Shown in pieces: positions 28,029 through 36,378 of a stretch of DNA of 64,000 bases; the stretch's first letter is position 1; each line of letters starts with the position of its first letter. The translations under genes were made by a program, and so were the position numbers. Where the stretch lies: assembly GCF_900536025.1 (NCBI RefSeq), contig NZ_UNOZ01000037.1, forward strand, positions 62,001-126,000. Direction: 5' to 3'. The notes below the pieces were generated by a model, which was not told where the DNA came from, did not search any database, and was given only the letters and a program-made list of their open reading frames with translations. Origin of the DNA: Pseudomonas reidholzensis. GTDB lineage: Bacteria > Pseudomonadota > Gammaproteobacteria > Pseudomonadales > Pseudomonadaceae.

Positions 28029-28718
28029 TCAGATCTCGAATTCGCTGGGAGCCTTGACCGCTTTGTCGATCAGCTTTTTCTCGATTGAGGCGCGCACCGC
28101 GTCGGTGTACACGATGTCGTTCAAGTTGAGGATTGCAGAGGCGCTGTAACGCTCTTTGCTCGAACTGTTCCATTCGAACAAGACGGTATCCAGATCATTC
28201 TCCGAAGGAGCGCAACTGAACGCCGTTACCAGCATGAACACTTCGCCTTCCGGCGTCTGGATACACGTACCCAGCCCGGTAGTCGAAACCGGCCGCCCTT
28301 TCATGTTCAGTTTGAAGACTTGCTGGGCTTCCGTGATTTCACCCAGCCCGCTAAACATCTTGCTGGCAAGCTTACCCATTGCCTCGGCAACGGGACCGCC
28401 CAGCAGCGCCTCGCCCGCCGCCTTGGCGACCTTGAACGCAACCGGCCCCAAGGTCAGGGAGCAGGTGGTGTCGTAGTCACGCTCATAGGAGCGCTGGCCG
28501 ACTACCCAACCGCAAGACCTCATCACTTCGAGGAACTTGTTGAACCAGTCTTCCGACTCTCCATCCCGGTCATGGGCTTTGCTCGCAACCAGCGTTGCGA
28601 ATTGAAAGACGGTCTTGGCGTCACGGCGGGCTTGCGCAGTCATGCCTGCACTGAGCCCGAGGAGAGACTGTTCGACAACAGCAAGGCTATCGCCAGTAAC
28701 GCTGCGCGCTTCGGTCAT
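28029..28718 (-). CDS. Uncharacterised protein, first gene of a three-paralog cassette
   Basis: A 229-residue protein I cannot assign. The N-terminal half is helical and contains DWFNKFLEVMRSCGW at about 57-71, the motif shared with the two downstream genes. An alanine/glycine-rich amphipathic stretch (AAGEALLGGPVAEAMGKLAS) at about 100-119 could insert in or pack against a membrane. The C-terminal part is beta-like with VFKLNMKG, FMLVTAFSCAP and LDTVLFEW, aligning with the third gene. There is no signal peptide. AGGAA, directly after a perfect 11-bp hairpin, is the likely ribosome-binding site for the ATG at 28718. It follows cobJ on the same strand after 102 bases. Confidence 0.7.
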   Translation of the reverse strand: MTEARSVTGDSLAVVEQSLLGLSAGMTAQARRDAKTVFQFATLVASKAHDRDGESEDWFNKFLEVMRSCGWVVGQRSYERDYDTTCSLTLGPVAFKVAKAAGEALLGGPVAEAMGKLASKMFSGLGEITEAQQVFKLNMKGRPVSTTGLGTCIQTPEGEVFMLVTAFSCAPSENDLDTVLFEWNSSSKERYSASAILNLNDIVYTDAVRASIEKKLIDKAVKAPSEFEI

Positions 28719-28732
28719 CAGGGGTAATTCCT

Positions 28733-28769
28733 GTAAAGGCCCCGACGGGTATCGCCGAGGGGCCTTTAC
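28733..28769 (-). terminator. Perfect 11-bp hairpin between cobJ and the cassette
   Basis: GTAAAGGCCCC at 28733-28743 pairs perfectly with GGGGCCTTTAC at 28759-28769 across a 15-base loop that can itself form CGG/CCG. It could end the cob transcript, but the T-run is only three long, so read-through into the cassette is possible. Confidence 0.6.
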
Positions 28770-28820
28770 GTTATCCGGCCGTTGAGCGAGCGGGCGGCGT
28801 GAACTACTTCCCGCTGTGCA

Positions 28821-30518
28821 TTACCTGTCAGCCGGATACCAACGCGGGGTGTAGACCCAGTTGCCGCCCGAATCGCGCGGGAACACACAGGTGGTCGAAG
28901 AGCCGACCAGGACCATCGTGCGCATATCGACCATGTCTGGCAGCAGCTCGGCCAAAGTGACTACCTTCAGCGTCTGCCCCGGCCTACCGATGTCACGGCC
29001 AAGGACTACAGGGGTGTGGCCATCGCGGTGCTGGCGGACGATCTCCAGGGCGCGGCCGAGCTGCCAGGGCCTGGCCTTGGAGATCGGGTTGTAGAACGCC
29101 AGCACCAGGTCGGCCTGGGCGGCGAGGTCGAGGCGCTGCTCGATGATCGACCAGGGCTTGAGGTTGTCGGACAGCGACATCACGCAGAAGTCATGGCCCA
29201 ACGGCGCACCGGCCTGGGCGGCAGTGGCCAGCGACGCCGAGACCCCCGGGAGGATTTCCAGGTCGACCCGATGCCAGGCCGGATCGCTGGACTCGTGCAG
29301 CGCTTCGAGCACCGCAGCGGCCATGGCGAACACACCCGGATCGCCCGACGACACCACCACCACCGAACGCCCCTGGGCGGCCAGTTCGAAGGCGTGCCGG
29401 GCGCGCTGCATCTCTTCGCGGTTATCGGTGTTGTGCAGGACCTGGTCATCGCGGAACGGGCCGGCCATGCGCACATAGGTTTCGTAGCCGAGCACGTCCT
29501 CGGCACGCGCCAACTCGGCCTTGACCGCAGGCACCATCAGTTCGGCGGCACCAGGGCCCAGGCCGATGACTGCCAGGCGACCACGGGCACGCCCCACCTG
29601 GGCAACGTCGAGCGGCGCTTCGGCGACTGCGATGAGCAACCCCGACTGTTCGCTCAGGCGTGCCTGAGGCAACGTCTGCCCAGCCATGCCGAGCAGGTTG
29701 TCCGCGTGCGGCGCAAAGCGCAGCGCCACGCCGAGCGCAGCGGCCGCCTGGTGCAAGGCCGGCTCGGCCATCTGCTGCTCGCTTGCCAGCAGGCAGGCCA
29801 ACGACGCCTGGGCGATGTTCGCCTCCGCCAACGCTGCGGTTACTCGCTGGGCCAGGTCGGGCACGCTGGCATCGACCGCCACCAGCACCGAGCGGGCATG
29901 GATCAGCAACTCATCGTGACGGGCCGGGCGCAGCTCGCAACCCACATGGATGGTGCGCTGCGCGCCCGCATCGGCAGGCAGTTGCGCCTCGGCCAGCCAC
30001 GGCGCGTCGCCTTCGATGCGCACGCTTTGCCCCGCCAGCAGATCGGAGACGAAGCGCTTGCCTTGCTCCAGGTCCGCCAGCGCGTAACCCTGCGGCGGGT
30101 TGAGCAGGCAGGTACCAAAGCGCAGTTCGCCGCTGGTGGTGATCGCTGCCGCCACGCCCAGCGCTTCGGCGATCTCGCGGGCCATGACGTTGACCCCGCC
30201 GAGGCCGCCGAGCAGCGGCACCACGGCGCTGCCGTCTTCGGCCACGGCCAGCACCGGCGGCTCGACGTCCTTGTCGCTGAGCAGGCTGGCCAGGCTGCGG
30301 ATGACGATGCCGGCCGCGCACAGGGCGATGATCGGCGTGTCCTCCTGGTACAGGCCACGCAGGGTCTGGCCAAACGAGTCATAGACGCTGTCGGCGCCCT
30401 CGACCCGGCCGCTCAGGCCATGGATGGTCGCCGCAGGGTAGCGCTGCTGGATGCGCTGCGCGGTGGCCAGGCTGCCGGCGCCGAGAATGACGATCGCCGG
30501 GGCGTTGCGGGTGTTCAT
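28821..30518 (-). CDS. cobJ: Precorrin-3B C17-methyltransferase fused to a CbiG-like domain
   Basis: The protein has 565 residues. The C-terminal 250 residues are a SAM-dependent corrin methyltransferase (IGLGPGAAELMVPA at its start, VSSGDPGVFAMAA and LAFYNPISKARPW further on) that contracts the ring and methylates C17. The N-terminal 310 residues resemble CbiG, with GLSGRVEG, IALCAAGIVIRSL and a GGLGGVNVMAREIA segment followed by a CobE-like section. The ATG at 30518 overlaps the cobI stop as ATGA; an in-frame ATG at 30527 would add three residues. It is the last cob gene of its operon. Confidence 0.93.
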   Translation of the reverse strand: MNTRNAPAIVILGAGSLATAQRIQQRYPAATIHGLSGRVEGADSVYDSFGQTLRGLYQEDTPIIALCAAGIVIRSLASLLSDKDVEPPVLAVAEDGSAVVPLLGGLGGVNVMAREIAEALGVAAAITTSGELRFGTCLLNPPQGYALADLEQGKRFVSDLLAGQSVRIEGDAPWLAEAQLPADAGAQRTIHVGCELRPARHDELLIHARSVLVAVDASVPDLAQRVTAALAEANIAQASLACLLASEQQMAEPALHQAAAALGVALRFAPHADNLLGMAGQTLPQARLSEQSGLLIAVAEAPLDVAQVGRARGRLAVIGLGPGAAELMVPAVKAELARAEDVLGYETYVRMAGPFRDDQVLHNTDNREEMQRARHAFELAAQGRSVVVVSSGDPGVFAMAAAVLEALHESSDPAWHRVDLEILPGVSASLATAAQAGAPLGHDFCVMSLSDNLKPWSIIEQRLDLAAQADLVLAFYNPISKARPWQLGRALEIVRQHRDGHTPVVLGRDIGRPGQTLKVVTLAELLPDMVDMRTMVLVGSSTTCVFPRDSGGNWVYTPRWYPADR

Positions 30519-31249
30519 CCCTGCCATTTTTCACCCGGCACGATGATCAGCGAAAAGTACGGCGACGACTGGGGGTCGACCGCGTCGAGAGCAACGATCT
30601 TCTGGTTGGCCATGGTCGCGCGTTCGACGTACAGCGCGCGGCCATCCATGCCCAGTTCGCCGAGCACCTGGCGAACCTTGGGGAAGTTGCGCCCCAGCTT
30701 CATGATCACCGCCGCATCGGCGTCGGCCAGGCGCCGCTTGAGCTCCTCGGCCGGCAACACCCCGGAAAGCACGGTGAGGGTCTGGTTACGGTAGACCAGC
30801 GGTGCGCCAAGCACCGAAGCGCCGCCGAGCATCGAGCACACGCCGGGGATCACTTCGGCCTCGTAGCGCTGGGCCAGGCGGTCATGCAGGTACATGTAGG
30901 AGCCGTAGAAGAACGGGTCACCTTCGCAGATCACCGCCACGTCACGCCCTGCGTCCAGGTGCGCGGCCACCTGCTCGCCGGCCTGGTCGTAGAAATCGCT
31001 GATCACCTGCTCGTACGACAAGGGTGCCGGCAGCACCTCGGTGGTCACCGGGTACACCAGGGGCAGCAAGGTCTGCTCTGCCTGCAGGTGCGCTTCGATG
31101 ATGCCGAACGCGTTGCCGCGCTTGCCCTTGGCGACGAAGTACGCCACCACTGGCGCCTCGCGCAGCAGGCGCAAGGCCTTGACGGTGATCAGCTCAGGAT
31201 CGCCAGGGCCAACGCCCAGGCCGAGCAGACGTCCACGTGGGCTCATCAT
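30515..31249 (-). CDS. cobI: Precorrin-2 C20-methyltransferase
   Basis: A 244-residue SAM-dependent methyltransferase that adds the C20 methyl to precorrin-2, the committed step toward cobalamin. It has the N-terminal LGLGVGPGDPELITVKA motif, the ICEGDPFFYGSY segment and VIPGVCSMLGGAS. The ATG at 31249 overlaps the cobH stop (ATGA), and its own end overlaps cobJ in the same way, so cobH, cobI and cobJ are tightly coupled. Confidence 0.95.
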   Translation of the reverse strand: MMSPRGRLLGLGVGPGDPELITVKALRLLREAPVVAYFVAKGKRGNAFGIIEAHLQAEQTLLPLVYPVTTEVLPAPLSYEQVISDFYDQAGEQVAAHLDAGRDVAVICEGDPFFYGSYMYLHDRLAQRYEAEVIPGVCSMLGGASVLGAPLVYRNQTLTVLSGVLPAEELKRRLADADAAVIMKLGRNFPKVRQVLGELGMDGRALYVERATMANQKIVALDAVDPQSSPYFSLIIVPGEKWQG

Positions 31250-31872
31250 TCGACCTCCGTGGCCAGCGCGTTGACCGCGGCGGCGGCCATCGCGCTGCCA
31301 CCCAGGCGGCCCTGCATGATCACGAACGGCACGCCACGGCTGTCGGCGGCGAGCATCGCCTTGGACTCGGCGGCGCCGACGAAGCCCACCGGGAAGCCAA
31401 GGATCAGCGCCGGTTTAGGGGCGCCAGCATCGATCATCTCGAGCAGGTAGAACAGCGCGGTCGGCGCGTTGCCGATCACCACCACGGCGCCCTCCAGGTG
31501 TGGCCTCCAGAGTTCCAGGGCGAGCGCCGAACGGGTGTTGCCGGCGGCCTTGGCCATGTCCGGCACGCTCGGGTCGCGCAGGGTGCAGATCACCGGGTTG
31601 TTGGCCGGCAGGCGGGCGCGGGTGATGCCTTCGGCGACCATGTGCGCATCGCAGAGGATCGGCGCACCGTTGGCCAGCGCCTCGCGCCCGGCCGTACCGG
31701 CACCGGCGGAAAACTGCAGGCCGTCGATCGCTTCGACCATGCCGCAGGCATGGATCACCCGCACGGCGAGTTTTTCCAGGTCGGCGGGGATCCGCTCGAG
31801 CCGGGCTTCCTCGCGGATGATCCGGAAGGAATTGCGATAGATCTCCTGACCATCGCGAATGTAGTCAATCAT
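31246..31872 (-). CDS. cobH: Precorrin-8X methylmutase
   Basis: The enzyme has 208 residues and moves the C11 methyl to C12 to give hydrogenobyrinic acid. The catalytic histidine is His41 in VIHACGM. Other landmarks are DAHMVAEGI, GNAPTALFYLLEMI and FPVGFVGAAESK. The ATG at 31872 follows CGGAG; the TTG one codon earlier is an unlikely start. It overlaps the end of cobG by 8 bases. Confidence 0.95.
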   Translation of the reverse strand: MIDYIRDGQEIYRNSFRIIREEARLERIPADLEKLAVRVIHACGMVEAIDGLQFSAGAGTAGREALANGAPILCDAHMVAEGITRARLPANNPVICTLRDPSVPDMAKAAGNTRSALALELWRPHLEGAVVVIGNAPTALFYLLEMIDAGAPKPALILGFPVGFVGAAESKAMLAADSRGVPFVIMQGRLGGSAMAAAAVNALATEVE

Positions 31873-33196
31873 CAAGGTGCTCCGTAGGCAGGTCGAGCAG
31901 GGCGCCTGCTTCTTTCAAGGTAAGGTCGCTGGCGCGCAGGGCACCGAAGCCCGGCAGGCGCGCATCGCGCGAATAAAGGTCATAGCGGCCCGGCGAGCGG
32001 GCCAGCAGGGTGGCCGGGGCCACGTGGGCCACGGCGCAGGATCGGGGGCAGCCGGACAGGTGCACGCTGGCAAGCGCGCCCGGCGGTAACAGGGCCGACA
32101 GCGTCACGGCGTCGCCCTTGGTCTCGGCCTGGGCCTTGGCGCATCCGCTGGAGCCGGTGCAGGCGGTGATACGTGCCAACGGCTCGTCGGCGTGGCAGAG
32201 CAGGCCGAGTGCGCGCAGCTCGGCCTGGGCGGCGCCGGCGCGAGCGGGGTCGATGTTGCTCAGCACCAGGCTCTGCCAGGGGCTCAGGCGCAGTTGGCCA
32301 TCGCCCAGCTCACGCGCTACGCGGGCCACGCCGCGGAGCATCGCGGGCGTCAGTCGGCCCAGCGGCGGCGCGACACCCAAGGCCATGCCCTGCTGCTGGG
32401 CAAGGGTGCCCAACCAGCTGACGCTAGCTTTGCCGCGCTGCCAGTCGAGCACTGCAGCGTCACGGCGAAGGGTCAACCCAAGGCCATCGATGAAGTGCTC
32501 GACAGAGCAGCTTTCGAGCAACTGACGCATGCGTGACTGCTCAGGCGTGGCCAGGTCGAGGAAACGCTCCAGCACCGCGCGGGTCAGCGCCAGCCCTTGT
32601 TCCACGGGCACCGCACCCAGCGCTCGGTTCGCGCCGGGGCAGCCGGCCAGGCCAAACGCCAACCAACTGCGCTGCTCCAGCTCGATGGCCGAGAGCCACA
32701 GGTCATGTTGATGGTCGAGCATGCTCAGGCCTTCGCCGCCATCGAGCTGGACGGCGAACTTGGCCGACAGCTGATGCAGGCGCGGGGTGCTTTCGAGCAT
32801 CTCGAGGATCTGCGCGGCGAGCGGGCGGGTGTCCAGCAACATCGCTGGATCCAGGCCCGCCAGCGGGCTCAGCATCAGGTTGCGGACATCGTCGCCAGCG
32901 GCCTCGCGCGGGCCCAGGCCGGCCGCGAGCAAGAGCTCGATCAAGGCTTGATGCTGCGCGCCGATGCCACGAATCTGCAGGTTGGCGCGGTTGGTCGCCT
33001 CGATCACCCCTGCGGCGAAGCGCTCGGCGGCGTCGGCCACGGCCTCGGCCTGGTCGGCCAGCAGCAGGCCACCGGGCAGCTTGATCCGACAGATGCCGCC
33101 GTCGCGGGCGGCAACAATGCGCCACAACCCCGGGCAAGCCGAGGGGCGGGGCGAAATATCGGGGGTCAGGGACGGGTTCAAGGGGGCATCCGGCAA
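31865..33196 (-). CDS. cobG: Precorrin-3B synthase
   Basis: An approximately 443-residue protein of the nitrite/sulfite reductase fold that uses O2 to hydroxylate C20 of precorrin-3A, so it marks the aerobic route. The C-terminal iron-sulfur cysteines are visible in CTGSSGCAKAQ and HLSGCPRSCAVAH. The RPSACPGLWRIV and GGICRIKLPGG segments are typical of the N-terminus. The start is uncertain: TTG at 33196 gives LPDAPLNPSL, close to the family start, while an ATG at 33256 would add 20 residues; neither has a clear ribosome-binding site. It is the first gene of cobGHIJ, divergent from cobL. Confidence 0.88.
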   Translation of the reverse strand: MPDAPLNPSLTPDISPRPSACPGLWRIVAARDGGICRIKLPGGLLLADQAEAVADAAERFAAGVIEATNRANLQIRGIGAQHQALIELLLAAGLGPREAAGDDVRNLMLSPLAGLDPAMLLDTRPLAAQILEMLESTPRLHQLSAKFAVQLDGGEGLSMLDHQHDLWLSAIELEQRSWLAFGLAGCPGANRALGAVPVEQGLALTRAVLERFLDLATPEQSRMRQLLESCSVEHFIDGLGLTLRRDAAVLDWQRGKASVSWLGTLAQQQGMALGVAPPLGRLTPAMLRGVARVARELGDGQLRLSPWQSLVLSNIDPARAGAAQAELRALGLLCHADEPLARITACTGSSGCAKAQAETKGDAVTLSALLPPGALASVHLSGCPRSCAVAHVAPATLLARSPGRYDLYSRDARLPGFGALRASDLTLKEAGALLDLPTEHLDD

Positions 33197-33327
33197 TCGT
33201 GAAAGTGCGCTTGAGTGTAGAAGGCGCGGTATTATGCCTGCTTTGTCCGACGGCATGAAAAACCGGCGGTCGAGTCTGATTGATCTGCGGCCGTTTTGCG
33301 GCCCGAACGTGATGGAAGCGAAAACCC

Positions 33328-34539
33328 ATGGCCCCCTGGCTGACAGTAGTAGGTATCGGTGAAGACGGCTTCAGCGGCCTTGGCAAGCCGGCCCGGCGTG
33401 CCTTGCTGGCGGCCTCGCGGATCTTCGGCAGCCCTCGCCAGTTGGCCCTGCTGCCGCGCTGCATCGTCGGTGAACGGCTGCAGTGGCCGAGCCCGTTTTC
33501 CCTGGCGCCGGTGCTGGCCCTGCAAGGCGAGGCCGTGTGCGTACTGGCCAGCGGCGACCCGATGTTCTACGGCGTCGGCGCCAGCCTGGCGCGGCAGCTG
33601 CCCGCCGAACAGATGCAGGTGCTCTCCAGCCCGTCGTCCTGCGCCCTGGCGGCCGCCCGCCTCGGCTGGCCGCTGCAGGATGTCCAGGTGCTGTCGATCG
33701 TCGCCAGGCCGCTGGCCGCGCTCAATGCGCACCTGTATAGCGGCGTGCGCCTGCTGGTGCTGAGCAACGACGGCGACAGCCCGGCGCAGATCGCCGCGCT
33801 GCTGTGCGAACGGGGCTTCGGCCCGAGCCGCATGCACCTGCTCGAGCACCTCGGTGGGCCTGACGAGCGCCAGCACAGCGGCACGGCCGAAGACTGGCCG
33901 CCGCGCCCGGCGGCTGCCCTCAACCTGGTCGCCATCGAGTGCCTCGCCGCCGCCGACACGCCACGCCTGTCGCCGGCCGCTGGCCTGCCGGACGGCGCGT
34001 TTCGTCACGACGGCCAGCTGACCAAGCGGGACGTGCGTGCCATCACCCTCGCGCGCCTGGCACCACAACCCGGCGAACTGCTCTGGGATGTCGGCGCCGG
34101 CAGCGGCTCGATCGGCATCGAATGGATGCGCGCGCATCCGAGCTGCCGGACCCTGGCCATCGAGGCCGATGAGGGCCGCCAGGCCTTTATCGAACACAAC
34201 CGCGATGCCCTCGGCGTCCCCGGCCTGCAGCTGGTGCGTGGCAAGGCGCCGGACGCCCTGGCCGACCTCGAGCAGCCGGATGCAATCTTCATCGGCGGCG
34301 GCGTCACCCGTGAAGGTGTGTTGCCACTGTGCTGGCAACGGCTGCGCCCCGGTGGACGCCTGGTGGCCAACGCCGTGACCCTGCAGAGCGAACTGGCGCT
34401 GGCGCATTTTCGCGAACAGCACGGCGGTGAACTGACCCGCATCCATGTCGCCCAGGCGCAGCCGCTGGGCGCCTTTGACACCTGGCGCCAGGCCCTGCCG
34501 ATCACCCTGCTCGAGGTGGTGAAACCTGTCGATGCGTGA
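33328..34539 (+). CDS. cobL: Precorrin-6Y C5,15-methyltransferase (decarboxylating)
   Basis: The protein has 403 residues and joins a CbiE-like N-terminal methyltransferase (LTVVGIGEDGFSGL, LASGDPMFYGVGASL) to a CbiT-like C-terminal one (LLWDVGAGSGSIGIEW). It methylates C5 and C15 and decarboxylates the acetate side chain. It opens the cobL-cbiD-cobK operon, divergent from cobG. The roughly 130-base interval between the two starts shows no cobalamin riboswitch signature. Confidence 0.94.
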   Translation: MAPWLTVVGIGEDGFSGLGKPARRALLAASRIFGSPRQLALLPRCIVGERLQWPSPFSLAPVLALQGEAVCVLASGDPMFYGVGASLARQLPAEQMQVLSSPSSCALAAARLGWPLQDVQVLSIVARPLAALNAHLYSGVRLLVLSNDGDSPAQIAALLCERGFGPSRMHLLEHLGGPDERQHSGTAEDWPPRPAAALNLVAIECLAAADTPRLSPAAGLPDGAFRHDGQLTKRDVRAITLARLAPQPGELLWDVGAGSGSIGIEWMRAHPSCRTLAIEADEGRQAFIEHNRDALGVPGLQLVRGKAPDALADLEQPDAIFIGGGVTREGVLPLCWQRLRPGGRLVANAVTLQSELALAHFREQHGGELTRIHVAQAQPLGAFDTWRQALPITLLEVVKPVDA

Positions 34540-35626
34540 AGAGACCCGCGAACAACCTGCGCCCCTGCGCAGCGGCCTGACCACCGGCAGCTGCGCCACC
34601 GCCACCAGCCTGGCGGCAGCGCGCTTGCTGTTGACCGGCGAGCGTGACGATGCGGTGCGCATCACCCTGCCCAAGGGCAAGGAGGTGCAGATGCGCCTGG
34701 AGTTCTGCCGCCTGACGGGTGACCGCGCCGAAGCCGGGACCTTGAAGGATGCCGGCGACGACCCCGATGTCACCCACGGCGCCTTGCTGTATAGCCAGGT
34801 GCGCTTGCTCGATACCCCGGGCATCCGCTTCGTCGCGGGTGTGGGCGTAGGCACGGTGACCCGCCCGGGCCTGGTGCTGGCGGTGGGTGAGCCGGCGATC
34901 AACCCGGTGCCACGGCGGATGATCAGCGAACACCTGCAACAGTTGGCCAGCGACTGTGGCTATGGCGGCGGCTTCGAAGTCACGGTCAACGTCCGCGACG
35001 GCGAACAGTTGGCGCTGAAGACCATGAATCCACGCCTGGGTATTCTCGGCGGCCTGTCGATCCTCGGCACCAGCGGCATCGTCCGGCCGTTCTCCTGTGC
35101 GGCCTATATCGCCTCGATTCACCAGGGCATCGATGTCGCCCACACCAATGGCTACAGCCATATCGCCGCGTGCACCGGCAATGCCAGCGAAGACACCATG
35201 CGCCGGATCTACGACCTGCCGGAAATCGCCCTGATCGAGATGGGCGACTTCGTCGGCGCGGTGCTCAAGCACCTGCGCAAGGTGCCGGTGGCGCGCCTGA
35301 GCCTGTGCGGCGGCTTCGGCAAGATCAGCAAATTGGCCGCCGGCCACATGGACCTGCACAGCCGCCACTCGAGCATCGACCTGGTGCAACTCGCCGGCTG
35401 GGCCAGGGACATCGGCGCGGAGCCTGCCCTGCAGGAGGCGATCATCGCCGCCAATACCAGCCAGCAGGCCCTGGCCCTGGCCCACGCAGCCGGTGTCGCC
35501 TTGGGCGATGCGGTGTGCGCGCATGCCCTGGCGTTCGCCTGCAGCGTGGTCCCGGCGCAGGTGCAGGTCGAGGTGTTCGCCATCGACCGCGAGGGCGGCA
35601 TCGTTGGCCAGGCGGGGGTGCAATGA
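34532..35626 (+). CDS. cbiD: Cobalt-precorrin-5B C1-methyltransferase
   Basis: The product has 364 residues. The CbiD signature LRSGLTTGSCATATSLAAA is at the N-terminus; VGVGTVTRPGL, GGLSILGTSGIVRP and LCGGFGKISKLAAGHMDLHS follow. CbiD is known from the anaerobic pathway, where it methylates C1. It overlaps cobL by 8 bases and cobK by 4 (ATGA). No CobF, the usual aerobic C1 enzyme, is present in the window, so CbiD probably fills that step here. Confidence 0.94.
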   Translation: MREETREQPAPLRSGLTTGSCATATSLAAARLLLTGERDDAVRITLPKGKEVQMRLEFCRLTGDRAEAGTLKDAGDDPDVTHGALLYSQVRLLDTPGIRFVAGVGVGTVTRPGLVLAVGEPAINPVPRRMISEHLQQLASDCGYGGGFEVTVNVRDGEQLALKTMNPRLGILGGLSILGTSGIVRPFSCAAYIASIHQGIDVAHTNGYSHIAACTGNASEDTMRRIYDLPEIALIEMGDFVGAVLKHLRKVPVARLSLCGGFGKISKLAAGHMDLHSRHSSIDLVQLAGWARDIGAEPALQEAIIAANTSQQALALAHAAGVALGDAVCAHALAFACSVVPAQVQVEVFAIDREGGIVGQAGVQ

Positions 35627-36342
35627 GCGCCCGTATCCTGCTGCTCGGCGGCGTCACCGAGGCGCTGGCGATTGCCCGGCGACTGGGGCCGGAGCATGTC
35701 TACAGCCTGGCCGGCATCGGCCGCGTGCCGCAGGACCTCGACTGTCAGGTGCGGGTCGGCGGCTATGGCGGCGCCGAAGGGTTGGCGAATTACCTGCGCG
35801 AGGCAGGCATCGACCTGTTGATCGACGCCACCCACCCGTATGCCGCGCAGATCAGCCGCAATGCCGCGCAGGCGGCGCGCAGCGCGGGTGTGACGTGCTG
35901 GGCGTTGCGCCGGCCGGCGTGGCAGGCCCAGGCCGGGGATGACTGGCGCGAGGTGGCGGACTGGGCTGGGTTGATCGAAGCGCTGAAGCCGTTTGCCCGG
36001 CCGCTGTTTACCCTGGGTCGGGAGCCGCTGCAGCACCTGGACGAAATCCCTTCGCATCAGTTCTGGACCCTGCGCGCGCTCGAGGCGTGCCCGGGGAATG
36101 AGCGCTGTGAAGTGATCGGTGCCCGCGGGCCGTTCGACATCGATGCTGAGCGCGCGCTGTTCGCGCGGCGGCGGGTGGATGTGCTGGTCAGCAAGAACAG
36201 CGGCAGTGTGGCGACAGAGCCGAAGCTTGAGGTGGCGCGGGAGCTGGGGGTGCCGGTGCTGGTGTTGAGGCGGCCGGAGTTGCCGGCGGTGGATCGGGAG
36301 TTTTTTGCGGTTGATGCGCTGCTGGCGGCGTTGTTTTTGTAG
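35623..36342 (+). CDS. cobK: Precorrin-6A reductase
   Basis: A 239-residue NADPH-dependent reductase of precorrin-6A. It begins RILLLGGVTEALAIARRL, has IDATHPYAAQISRNA, the TLGREPL motif and the C-terminal LVSKNSGSVATEPKL, all CobK/CbiJ hallmarks. The ATG at 35623 overlaps the cbiD stop. The open frame extends far upstream within cbiD, but only this start fits the family N-terminus. Confidence 0.94.
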   Translation: MSARILLLGGVTEALAIARRLGPEHVYSLAGIGRVPQDLDCQVRVGGYGGAEGLANYLREAGIDLLIDATHPYAAQISRNAAQAARSAGVTCWALRRPAWQAQAGDDWREVADWAGLIEALKPFARPLFTLGREPLQHLDEIPSHQFWTLRALEACPGNERCEVIGARGPFDIDAERALFARRRVDVLVSKNSGSVATEPKLEVARELGVPVLVLRRPELPAVDREFFAVDALLAALFL

Positions 36343-36378
36343 GGGAACCTGAAGGAAACCGCGTGGCTCCCTGTGCAT

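Noticed and set aside
33197..33327. Cobalamin riboswitch between cobG and cobL
   Set aside because: Both strands were read for the B12-box and its flanking helices; neither is present. Only a short GGCCG/CGGCC hairpin was seen.
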